Below are positions 53,511 through 64,000 of a stretch of DNA of 64,000 bases, piece after piece. The notes below the pieces were generated by a model, which ran no database searches, was not told the DNA's origin, and saw only the letters and a program-made list of their open reading frames with translations. The stretch comes from Lateolabrax maculatus. Taxonomy: Eukaryota > Chordata > Actinopteri > Acropomatiformes > Lateolabracidae. The position numbers and the translations under genes are program-made. The stretch lies in contig CM062218.1 in assembly GCA_031216445.1 (NCBI GenBank), positions 25,142,001-25,206,000 on the forward strand, in the 5' to 3' direction. Each line of letters begins with the position of its first letter. Position 1 is the stretch's first letter.

Positions 53511-56500
53511 ATTTTTCAAGAAGACAAAAAACTTCCTATGCAGTGGTTGTGTAAGTACTGCACATTTTGTGCTGAAAAGAGGTGCTTCTTACTTAAGCAT
53601 TACCGCTTAAAACACGGGTGCCACACTCGAATATCACCACTACCGTGCCTTTATAAGGAGTGCCTGTGCACATTTAAATCTTTCAATGCACTCAAAGTCC
53701 ACTTATCAACATGGCACACTCAAAAGGACCTGGGGAACGTGGGTGAAACTGCTTTCCATTGTCAGCTGTGTGACTTTGTGGAGCCTTGCACTGGAGCTGA
53801 CTTTTTTACCCATTTACGAAGACATTTGAAGCTGAAGCAAAAGGTTTCCTGTCCATATCAAGGCTGTAGCTTTCAGAGCAATGTTTATTCAACCTTTAAT
53901 GCACATAAAAGCAAAGAACATCAAGACCACAATAAGATGGCATTCAAACCTGAAATTGTGTCACATAATGTACTTGAGGTACCTCCACCTAATATAAATA
54001 TTCAACCTGAGGATAGTGCCCCTGAAACTGATCAGGTTGAGTTTGAGGTTACTGAGCTCAATGAAGATGTGGGAGACTTGGAGAGTCAGTTGGAACATAA
54101 TGTAGCTGCTGTTTTTCTGAAAATGTCATCGATTCTTAACATCTCTGAAAATGCCCTGCAAGAAGTTATAGAGCAGATCAACCAAATTTATGTGCTTTCA
54201 CAGCCATTGTTACATACCTCGGTTGGAAAAATACTAAATCAACATTGTGGAGATGTTGAGGACTCTTAAGTGAGTGAGATAGCTAAAGTATTTACTGAGA
54301 ATAATGTATTCCTGAAATTCACTTCTACTAGGGGGTCATTGTCAACCACTAGCAAGCGAACATCATACATTTGAAAAGAATTCTCAGTGGTGACGCCTAT
54401 TGAGTTTGTCCTAAAAAATGACAGGCAGACAGTTGTGTATATCCCCATACTAAAAATGCTGCAGACATTACTAAACAATGGAGAAATTTTAGATAAGGCC
54501 ATGTCATCTGAGACAAATTTGTCACAAGGATACAGATCTCACAGGGATGGTTACCGGTTTAAAGACAATTCTCTCTTGACAGAGGAAGAATTCAGGATTG
54601 CTCTTTTCTTGTACATAGATGATTTTGAGGTGGCTAAGCCCTTGGGAACCTCCAGAAAGAAACACAAGCTGCCATCTACTGGGTACTTGGAAATCTACAC
54701 CCTAAATATCGCTCCTCTCTTCATTCCATTCAGCTTGCTCTACTCATCATCGCTGAAGATGATATCAGGAAGTTGACTTTAAATGAGAGACCACAGTCTA
54801 TTGAAGAATTAAAAGTGCAACTGGTAGATAAACTGTCACTGCAGTGTGACTTTAAACTGCAGTATGAAGATCAAGACTTCCATAATGCCCTCTGCAATTT
54901 GACTGAAATAACTGATTTACCTGAAAGAGCTACGCTCAAAATCATCCCTCTTGTGACTCTCCATTTAACCGCATTGTCATCACCCACCACAACATCAGAC
55001 ACTGAGTGCAGCACAGCAGACACTGAGATCCTGTCGACAGGAAGAGCATCACCATCGCTAAGACAACAGTGGCCAGATTTCTTTGACATACCCAATTTCT
55101 CAGTTGATGTTGACTATAGACTCAGACAGGCAGATCTTGCCTTTATGAAGGATGGAACACGTATGACTCTACCACGAGATATGAAGCATGACATACTAGA
55201 AAAGCTTGCTGAGACGATGTACAGTTTCAAGGCTTACCCTAAAGATGATGACTTCAGCAGTGTTGCAAAAGCACTAATTAGCAAACACCCCTGCCTCACT
55301 GAGCCTGGACCACACAGATGGTATGGCTGGAAAAACAGCCTTAAATTATCGCACAAAGCTTCAAAAAGCTGGATGTGAGGATGTAGCAATCAATGGAGGC
55401 AAAAGAAGTAAAGGCAACCCAGAAGGAGAATCCTCAAGCAAGAATATCAAACGGCCAAAAAGAGGTGAAGCAAACTACCTACCTAACTTACCTGAAGGAC
55501 ATGATGAAACAAGCCTTGAAAATGCCAGAAAGGTTCTCGTGGAAGAAATGAAGAAGAAACAACCCAATGGCACTCTCATCTCACAAATGATGGACCAATC
55601 ATTCCCACTACGCAGACAAGAAATTGTAGAAAAGGAACCTGCTGTACAGAACATTGTTGAACGATGGCCAGCACTCTTCACAGACAGGTAAACTATTTTT
55701 GTTCTCAACCAATAAAATAATGCCTATCAAAAAGAAATTCAAGGTGTGTGGCTAGAAATCCAAACACACTTGTTGGAATGTTAACACTTCTGCCATCTCT
55801 CCATCCCTACCCACCCCTCTCTCTACTTTTCAGGTGTTTGCTGAGTTCAACAGAATCGCAAGTAAGAATCTTGAGGGAGACTTCTTTGAGGCTCTGGACC
55901 AGTATACCCCACGTTTCATTGAACTTTTCAAAACAAGAAGGGGAACTGTTGGCCAGAAGCTCAGTGAGCTGATGCAGCACATAAGCTGGATGGTAAGTAG
56001 GTTAATTTTGCTTTTGATCTGTGTGATAGTTCATCAATCAAGTTCTAAATGAGATGATCCAGCCCAACCTATTCTATTTCCTGTCTGACTTGTGCTTGTG
56101 CCTTGCAAATTACTCTGTTAACTGGTCTTTTCTCTCTCTGTGTATCATTAGACACCAGACGTGACAGTACTTCGCTCTGTTGTCCTCAAAGGCATTCCTA
56201 TTTTACTTGGTGACGACTCCAGTGAATTCTTCAAGACATGCTCTGTAAGTACTTGCACATAAGAAAAAGTTTGGTCTGCATTAAAATAGAACTATATCTG
56301 TGCTGACATAGAAGATGTAATTTTATCTGCACAATATACAATATACATTTTGTACAGTGATTGATGTATTTTGTATGGCAATTCCTCCACAGCTAATCTG
56401 AGAGGTATTTAAACAGCCAGTAAATAAAAATGAAATTTGCCACATAAACGTTGTACACATTAATTAATTGTAAATCTAAGGAGCAGGAGTCCAGGCTGAA

Positions 56501-57036
56501 AAGTCAGTGTCACTGTTTAAGAATATATGGACCTTGTGGACCATAGCTTTAGTTTAATCATACCACATTTATTTTGTTGGTTATATTGTAACAATCCAGT
56601 GTGAACACATATTTAAAACCATATTCCCTAGCAAATGCTTTCAACATTAAAAATGAATGTTTAGAAGAGCATAAATTGCCATGCTGAAGAATGTGTGTGT
56701 GTGTCTTTGTAGGGTACAGCGAGAGACGAGGCCCTAGAATGCACTGTCAGTGTGCTGACAGTTGTCAGTGAAGATAATCCTCATGAGGGTCCAAGTTCAG
56801 TAGACCTCCAGCCCATCTCCACTGCCATCATTCTGGAGGGAGGTATCATCATGGATCATATAAAAAAACTTGCCTCAGGCAGTTTGTCTGTTATTTGGGC
56901 TTACATATGCTTTGCATTTGGATTACCCAAAATGCATGGCAAATACACTCAACTTCATTCAGACTGTGATGCTTGGACTGGGAAAGAAAACCTCCCACCA
57001 AAACTGTTAACTTTGAAGAACAGTCTACTGGGTTAG
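53511..57036 (+). pseudogene. Zinc-finger/PB1-like fusion pseudogene, unit 10
   Basis: Exons 53511-55687, 55834-55992, 56152-56244, 56713-57036. Met to Ile in exon 2 and Gly to Ser in the last exon, as in unit 3. Confidence 0.8.
53538..54269 (+). CDS. Four-finger C2H2 ORF, unit 10
   Basis: No substitution against unit 1. Confidence 0.45.
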   Translation: MQWLCKYCTFCAEKRCFLLKHYRLKHGCHTRISPLPCLYKECLCTFKSFNALKVHLSTWHTQKDLGNVGETAFHCQLCDFVEPCTGADFFTHLRRHLKLKQKVSCPYQGCSFQSNVYSTFNAHKSKEHQDHNKMAFKPEIVSHNVLEVPPPNINIQPEDSAPETDQVEFEVTELNEDVGDLESQLEHNVAAVFLKMSSILNISENALQEVIEQINQIYVLSQPLLHTSVGKILNQHCGDVEDS

Positions 57037-58411
57037 ACCAGTAAAGAGCCATCAGCTGTCAGATAGCACTTTGTAAATTATGCAGCAGTTAATGTTCTCC
57101 TGTTATCAGAGAAAGTTTTATGCTTTCATGCAACTGAGCTGGCTTGTTTATGATCTCAAAAAAAAAAAAATTCTATTAAAGTGTACCATGTTATGCTAGT
57201 ATGCTAATGGTGGAAATAGCGCCACCTTGTGTTGCAAAGAGTTGTTAGATAATGTTGTCAGAAAGGAACCTAGCAAGGTTGACCTGTTTACATTTGTGTT
57301 TTGGGAAAACTTTTAATTATAGTAGTTATAATGTAGTACAAATACAAAACCCAAGGAGTGATGTTTTTCTGTGTTGGTTTAAACCTTGGACTGATGCTCG
57401 CTTTGGGACACAAAAGCATTTGTTGTACTTTCAGTTTTGATCAGAAATGCAATGATTTTGCATGCACTGAAGTCCTGTAATTATCAGGTGTTTACCTGTT
57501 TAATATTGTGAGACTGTTACATGCATAGAATTAGCTCACAAAAATGTGGTTTTATTTTTGCCATGTCCATGTCATGTTCTACAGTCAAATCAAACCACAA
57601 GTTTGTTGTTTAGCTGCTGTTTTGTACTTGAATGTACAAGAAAGTGATACTTGGGAACAGAACACTTGAGGCTGAATAATAGATTTAATGCATATTGTTA
57701 TTACAATAGCCTAACAGACATAGATCACACTATGAGCAATTTTGCAACTAGCTTTAAAATACATTAAATATGACAAGAGGATAGAGAACAGTCATTTTAT
57801 TGTTTATTGTAAGGTTATTACATGAGTGATAAAACACACATTTTATATTGGAGAATTGGAATCAAAAGTAACAATATCGAACATTTATTGTTCAGTCTAG
57901 ATCTGTCAGTGATGCAATTATTTTTTTAATAAATGTTGTAATGCAGCTGAACAAACCCAGTGAGTGTTCTTTTAAAGTATATGTTTGTGGTGTTTTTCCC
58001 TTTATTAGGTAATAACAGCTAAAATAGATAAGAAATGGGAGAAGGACAAGGACCCATTCAAGGAAATTGGTTTGTTTAATTTAACTGAACTGAAATGAAC
58101 TGAAAAAAAATGAGTGAGTAGTAAGTAGTAGGTATCATAATTCTAAGTGGGGTTAAATTTGTATCAAACAGTCCACACAAAATGAAAAAATTAAGTTAAC
58201 ACTAAGCATGGCTATTAAGTTACATGAACTTTTTTTTTTTTTTTTAGTTGTACTACTTGATTTGGTACTGCACACTTAAAATAAACAAGCTTTTCTAACT
58301 CACTATTCTTAAGATTACTTTGCTTAATTTGCAACGAGTTTGCATACTTTTTTTAAGTAAGGTCAACTAATTAGATTTTACAGTGAGTATACGTACACAC
58401 GTCTCCCGCAG

Positions 58412-58743
58412 AGCTATGTTGAAAGTCCCTCAATATTCAGTCGAGTATTGGCTAATGACCTGCAACACCTACACGTGTCCAGTACAGTACTACAATATGT
58501 AGATGATCTCTTGATATGTAGCACCTCCAAAGCTCAATGTGCACAAGACTCAGTCTCAGCCCTGATGGCTTTAGAAAAGGGGGCTCACAAGGTGAGTAAA
58601 AATAAATTACAGTTTTGCCAGACACAGGTTGAATACTTAGGTAGACAACTCTGTGGCACTAAATGAGCTATAGTGCCCTCACAAATTGAGGCAGTATCGA
58701 AAGCTCCCAAACCACAAACGGTGAGACACATGTCGTCATTTCT
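58412..58743 (+). mobile_element. ERV reverse-transcriptase fragment, unit 10
   Basis: A private Asp to His (CTACACGTG, about 58472) upstream of the YVDD box. Confidence 0.87.
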
Positions 58744-58935
58744 GCCATCTCAGCTTTACTAGAAGCCATACACCATCCAAAAGTGTTAGCCATCATTAAA
58801 TGCGTAGCTCATCAAAAAACGAATTCCCTGATAGCTAAAGGCAACAACTTAGCAGATGAAGCCGCAAAACGCATAGCTACACCCACCTGTATAGGACCAC
58901 TGCTAGTAGCTGGAGATTGTGAACCACTGACAAAC
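58744..58935 (+). mobile_element. ERV RNase H C-terminal fragment, unit 11
   Basis: Six-A form. Confidence 0.84.
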
Positions 58936-58936
58936 T

Positions 58937-58946
58937 TATATATATA

Positions 58947-58978
<32 letters not shown>
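58937..58978 (+). repeat. (AT)n microsatellite, 30-bp main tract
   Basis: Same length as in units 4 and 5. Confidence 0.97.
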
Positions 58979-58981
<3 letters not shown>

Positions 58982-58989
58982 CTATATAT

Positions 58990-59310
58990 ATGTGCTGCTA
59001 TGTAATAGCAGCACAACATCAGGCAAGTCCATATGCACATTCTGTATGGGCAAAAAGGGGGGCAAGTATAATCACTGAAGAAGGTCCATCACATGGGCTA
59101 TGGCGAAGTGCACATGGACATATTGTCCTCCCAACATCTTTGGTACAGGTTGCTACACGTAGTGCGCATGGTCAGGACCATTGCACAAGTGGGGAGGTGT
59201 TGAGACGCCTTCAAGCAGTCTGGTGGTCACCATTTTTCCGACCTGCGTTTGTAGCTGAGACAATTTTGCAAGGAAGGTTTTTTTCTGTTGCTCTGGTATT
59301 TCAAGTCTGA
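58990..59310 (+). mobile_element. ERV integrase N-terminal fragment, unit 11
   Basis: No amino-acid change against the other copies. Confidence 0.76.
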
Positions 59311-59385
59311 TACTGCATGTTAGTCTTTTTGTTTTTTTATTTCTATTTTGCCGGGCTTGATGCTAAAATGATCTTTTCTTTTCAG

Positions 59386-62300
59386 ATTTTTCAAGAAGAC
59401 AAAAAACTTCCTATGCAGTGGTTGTGTAAGTACTGCACATTTTGTGCTGAAAAGAGGTGCTTCTTACTTAAGCATTACCGCTTAAAACACGGGTGCCACA
59501 CTCGAATATCACCACTACCGTGCCTTTATAAGGAGTGCCTGTGCACATTTAAATCTTTCAATGCACTCAAAGTCCACTTATCAACATGGCACACTCAAAA
59601 GGACCTGGGGAACGTGGGTGAAACTGCTTTCCATTGTCAGCTGTGTGACTTTGTGGAGCCTTGCACTGGAGCTGACTTTTTTACCCATTTACGAAGACAT
59701 TTGAAGCTGAAGCAAAAGGTTTCCTGTCCATATCAAGGCTGTAGCTTTCAGAGCAATGTTTATTCAACCTTTAATGCACATAAAAGCAAAGAACATCAAG
59801 ACCACAATAAGATGGCATTCAAACCTGAAATTGTGTCACATAATGTACTTGAGGTACCTCCACCTAATATAAATATTCAACCTGAGGATAGTGCCCCTGA
59901 AACTGATCAGGTTGAGTTTGAGGTTACTGAGCTCAATGAAGATGTGGGAGACTTGGAGAGTCAGTTGGAACATAATGTAGCTGCTGTTTTTCTGAAAATG
60001 TCATCGATTCTTAACATCTCTGAAAATGCCCTGCAAGAAGTTATAGAGCAGATCAACCAAATTTATGTGCTTTCACAGCCATTGTTACATACCTCGGTTG
60101 GAAAAATACTAAATCAACATTGTGGAGATGTTGAGGACTCTTAAGTGAGTGAGATAGCTAAAGTATTTACTGAGAATAATGTATTCCTGAAATTCACTTC
60201 TACTAGGGGGTCATTGTCAACCACTAGCAAGCGAACATCATACATTTGAAAAGAATTCTCAGTGGTGACGCCTATTGAGTTTGTCCTAAAAAATGACAGG
60301 CAGACAGTTGTGTATATCCCCATACTAAAAATGCTGCAGACATTACTAAACAATGGAGAAATTTTAGATAAGGCCATGTCATCTGAGACAAATTTGTCAC
60401 AAGGATACAGATCTCACAGGGATGGTTACCGGTTTAAAGACAATTCTCTCTTGACAGAGGAAGAATTCAGGATTGCTCTTTTCTTGTACATAGATGATTT
60501 TGAGGTGGCTAAGCCCTTGGGAACCTCCAGAAAGAAACACAAGCTGCCATCTACTGGGTACTTGGAAATCTACACCCTAAATATCGCTCCTCTCTTCATT
60601 CCATTCAGCTTGCTCTACTCATCATCGCTGAAGATGATATCAGGAAGTTGACTTTAAATGAGAGACCACAGTCTATTGAAGAATTAAAAGTGCAACTGGT
60701 AGATAAACTGTCACTGCAGTATGACTTTAAACTGCAGTATGAAGATCAAGACTTCCATAATGCCCTCTGCAATTTGACTGAAATAACTGATTTACCTGAA
60801 AGAGCTACGCTCAAAATCATCCCTCTTGTGACTCTCCATTTAACCGCATTGTCATCACCCACCACAACATCAGACACTGAGTGCAGCACAGCAGACACTG
60901 AGATCCTGTCGACAGGAAGAGCATCACCATCGCTAAGACAACAGTGGCCAGATTTCTTTGACATACCCAATTTCTCAGTTGATGTTGACTATAGACTCAG
61001 ACAGGCAGATCTTGCCTTTATGAAGGATGGAACACGTATGACTCTACCACGAGATATGAAGCATGACATACTAGAAAAGCTTGCTGAGACGATGTACAGT
61101 TTCAAGGCTTACCCTAAAGATGATGACTTCAGCAGTGTTGCAAAAGCACTAATTAGCAAACACCCCTGCCTCACTGAGCCTGGACCACACAGATGGTATG
61201 GCTGGAAAAACAGCCTTAAATTATCGCACAAAGCTTCAAAAAGCTGGATGTGAGGATGTAGCAATCAATGGAGGCAAAAGAAGTAAAGGCAACCCAGAAG
61301 GAGAATCCTCAAGCAAGAATATCAAACGGCCAAAAAGAGGTGAAGCAAACTACCTACCTAACTTACCTGAAGGACATGATGAAACAAGCCTTGAAAATGC
61401 CAGAAAGGTTCTCGTGGAAGAAATGAAGAAGAAACAACCCAATGGCACTCTCATCTCACAAATGATGGACCAATCATTCCCACTACGCAGACAAGAAATT
61501 GTAGAAAAGGAACCTGCTGTACAGAACATTGTTGAACGATGGCCAGCACTCTTCACAGACAGGTAAACTATTTTTGTTCTCAACCAATAAAATAATGCCT
61601 ATCAAAAAGAAATTCAAGGTGTGTGGCTAGAAATCCAAACACACTTGTTGGAATGTTAACACTTCTGCCATCTCTCCATCCCTACCCACCCCTCTCTCTA
61701 CTTTTCAGGTGTTTGCTGAGTTCAACAGAATCGCAAGTAAGAATCTTGAGGGAGACTTCTTTGAGGCTCTGGACCAGTATACCCCACGTTTCATTGAACT
61801 TTTCAAAACAAGAAGGGGAACTGTTGGCCAGAAGCTCAGTGAGCTGATGCAGCACATGAGCTGGATGGTAAGTAGGTTAATTTTGCTTTTGATCTGTGTG
61901 ATAGTTCATCAATCAAGTTCTAAATGAGATGATCCAGCCCAACCTATTCTATTTCCTGTCTGACTTGTGCTTGTGCCTTGCAAATTACTCTGTTAACTGG
62001 TCTTTTCTCTCTCTGTGTATCATTAGACACCAGACGTGACAGTACTTCGCTCTGTTGTCCTCAAAGGCATTCCTATTTTACTTGGTGACGACTCCAGTGA
62101 ATTCTTCAAGACATGCTCTGTAAGTACTTGCACATAAGAAAAAGTTTGGTCTGCATTAAAATAGAACTATATCTGTGCTGACATAGAAGATGTAATTTTA
62201 TCTGCACAATATACAATATACATTTTGTACAGTGATTGATGTATTTTGTATGGCAATTCCTCCACAGCTAATCTGAGAGGTATTTAAACAGCCAGTAAAT

Positions 62301-62911
62301 AAAAATGAAATTTGCCACATAAACGTTGTACACATTAATTAATTGTAAATCTAAGGAGCAGGAGTCCAGGCTGAAAAGTCAGTGTCACTGTTTAAGAATA
62401 TATGGACCTTGTGGACCATAGCTTTAGTTTAATCATACCACATTTATTTTGTTGGTTATATTGTAACAATCCAGTGTGAACACATATTTAAAACCATATT
62501 CCCTAGCAAATGCTTTCAACATTAAAAATGAATGTTTAGAAGAGCATAAATTGCCATGCTGAAGAATGTGTGTGTGTGTCTTTGTAGGGTACAGCGAGAG
62601 ACGAGGCCCTAGAATGCACTGTCGGTGTGCTGACAGTTGTCAGTGAAGATAATCCTCATGAGGGTCCAAGTTCAGTAGACCTCCAGCCCATCTCCACTGC
62701 CATCATTCTGGAGGGAGGTATCATCATGGATCATATAAAAAAACTTGCCTCAGGCAGTTTGTCTGTTATTTGGGCTTACATATGCTTTGCATTTGGATTA
62801 CCCAAAATGCATGGCAAATACACTCAACTTCATTCAGACTGTGATGCTTGGACTGGGAAAGAAAACCTCCCACCAAAACTGTTAACTTTGAAGAACAGTC
62901 TACTGGGTTAG
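59386..62911 (+). pseudogene. Zinc-finger/PB1-like fusion pseudogene, unit 11
   Basis: Exons 59386-61562, 61709-61867, 62027-62119, 62588-62911. TTAGTCTTTTTG as in units 6 and 8, plus a private GTTTTTTTATTTC (+1 base) in the polypyrimidine region. LQYDFK variant. Confidence 0.8.
59413..60144 (+). CDS. Four-finger C2H2 ORF, unit 11
   Basis: Fingers as in unit 1. An apparent N-terminal extension back to 59317 arises from the +1 base in the intron and is not believed. Confidence 0.45.
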   Translation: MQWLCKYCTFCAEKRCFLLKHYRLKHGCHTRISPLPCLYKECLCTFKSFNALKVHLSTWHTQKDLGNVGETAFHCQLCDFVEPCTGADFFTHLRRHLKLKQKVSCPYQGCSFQSNVYSTFNAHKSKEHQDHNKMAFKPEIVSHNVLEVPPPNINIQPEDSAPETDQVEFEVTELNEDVGDLESQLEHNVAAVFLKMSSILNISENALQEVIEQINQIYVLSQPLLHTSVGKILNQHCGDVEDS

Positions 62912-63885
62912 ACCAGTAAAGAGCCATCAGCTGTCAGATAGCACTTTGTAAATTATGCAGCAGTTAATGTTCTCCTGTTATCAGAGAAAGTTTTATGCTT
63001 TCATGCAACTGAGCTGGCTTGTTTATGATCTCAAAAAAAAAAAAAAATTCTATTAAAGTGTACCATGTTATGCTAGTATGCTAATGGTGGAAATAGCGCC
63101 ACCTTGTGTTGCAAAGAGTTGTTAGATAATGTTGTCAGAAAGGAACCTAGCAAGGTTGACCTGTTTACATTTGTGTTTTGGGAAAACTTTTAATTATAGT
63201 AGTTATAATGTAGTACAAATACAAAACCCAAGGAGTGATGTTTTTCTGTGTTGGTTTAAACCTTGGACTGATGCTCGCTTTGGGACACAAAAGCATTTGT
63301 TGTACTTTCAGTTTTGATCAGAAATGCAATGATTTTGCATGCACTGAAGTCCTGTAATTATCAGGTGTTTACCTGTTTAATATTGTGAGACTGTTACATG
63401 CATAGAATTAGCTCACAAAAATGTGGTTTTATTTTTGCCATGTCCATGTCATGTTCTACAGTCAAATCAAACCACAAGTTTGTTGTTTAGCTGCTGTTTT
63501 GTACTTGAATGTACAAGAAAGTGATACTTGGGAACAGAACACTTGAGGCTGAATAATAGATTTAATGCATATTGTTATTACAATAGCCTAACAGACATAG
63601 ATCACACTATGAGCAATTTTGCAACTAGCTTTAAAATACATTAAATATGACAAGAGGATAGAGAACAGTAATTTTATTGTTTATTGTAAGGTTATTACAT
63701 GAGTGATAAAACACACATTTTATATTGGAGAATTGGAATCAAAAGTAACAATATCGAACATTTATTGTTCAGTCTAGATCTGTCAGTGATGCAATTATTT
63801 TTTTAATAAATGTTGTAATGCAGCTGAACAAACCCAGTGAGTGTTCTTTTAAAGTATATGTTTGTGGTGTTTTTCCCTTTATTAG

Positions 63886-63939
63886 GTAATAACAGCTAAA
63901 ATAGATAAGAAATGGGAGAAGGACAAGGACCCATTCAAG
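63886..63939 (+). other. 18-codon exon-like segment with intact GT donor, unit 11
   Basis: AAG|GTAATT donor at 63940, as in unit 9. Confidence 0.45.
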
Positions 63940-64000
63940 GTAATTGGTTTGTTTAATTTAACTGAACTGAAATGAACTGAAAAAAAATGAGTGAGTAGTA

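Larger units (their letters stand above)
52878..58743 (+). repeat. Tandem unit 10 (5866 bp)
   Basis: 22-bp AT tract, 13-base poly-A run. Shares two otherwise private changes with unit 3, seven units away. ATCAAACAGTCC near 58163 is private. Confidence 0.97.
58744..64000 (+). repeat. Tandem unit 11, cut by the window edge (5257 bp)
   Basis: Runs past the 54-base exon-like piece and ends in the GTGAGTAGTA repeat, so its reverse-transcriptase end lies outside. The array may continue to the right. Confidence 0.96.

Noticed and set aside
59317..59385. N-terminal extension of the unit 11 zinc-finger ORF
   Set aside because: Created by one extra base in the T-rich intron, upstream of the splice acceptor.
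1..64000. CRISPR array or bacterial repeat cluster
   Set aside because: The unit is 5.87 kb with spliceosomal introns and retroviral pol; there are no short repeats with spacers.
1..64000. rDNA, 5S or histone tandem array
   Set aside because: No rRNA or histone sequence is recognisable in the unit.

Overview
The window is one head-to-tail tandem array of a ~5.87-kb unit. It holds ten complete copies (5861-5886 bp) and an eleventh cut off by the right edge (5257 bp). Spliceosomal GT-AG introns, AATAAA signals, an (AT)n microsatellite, degraded retroviral pol pieces and multi-exon gene-family remnants point to an animal genome. The gene families are ones I associate with teleost fish, probably a cyprinid-like species; the family assignments come from memory of the protein families, not from a search. 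There are no tRNA, rRNA, CRISPR or prokaryotic features.

Layout of every unit, all on the + strand, with unit-1 coordinates: (a) a C-terminal RNase H fragment of an endogenous retrovirus (1-191); (b) an (AT)n tract followed by a 10-bp-stem hairpin (193-277); (c) an integrase N-terminal fragment (252-572); (d) a 3' splice site (646) and a broken multi-exon gene (647-4172); (e) about 1 kb of AT-rich 3' flank with poly(A) signals; (f) an 18-codon exon-like piece (5146-5199); (g) a T-rich segment that may be a transposon end; (h) a reverse-transcriptase fragment with the YVDD motif (5549-5880), which abuts the RNase H fragment of the next unit.

The gene looks like a C2H2 zinc-finger gene (four fingers, then a conserved block) joined to a second fish multicopy family (PB1-like start, then a conserved body whose last three exons keep clean splice sites). 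The same two stop codons and at least four frameshifts occur in all units, so the progenitor was already broken before it was amplified. Only the four-finger ORF of 243 residues stays open in every copy.

The copies are nearly identical. All length differences among the ten complete units are explained by eight sites: the (AT)n tract, a poly-A run, a T run, a short A run, A5/A6 in RNase H, one 1-base deletion, one net 5-base indel and one 2-base deletion. Shared variants show a higher-order structure. A two-unit block of about 11.74 kb was duplicated (second half of unit 5 through the first part of unit 7, again from unit 7 into unit 9), units 6 and 8 look the same apart from the AT tract, and other markers recur at period two (units 3/5/7 and 9/11). 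This is how satellite higher-order repeats form, here in a protein-family/retrovirus macrosatellite.
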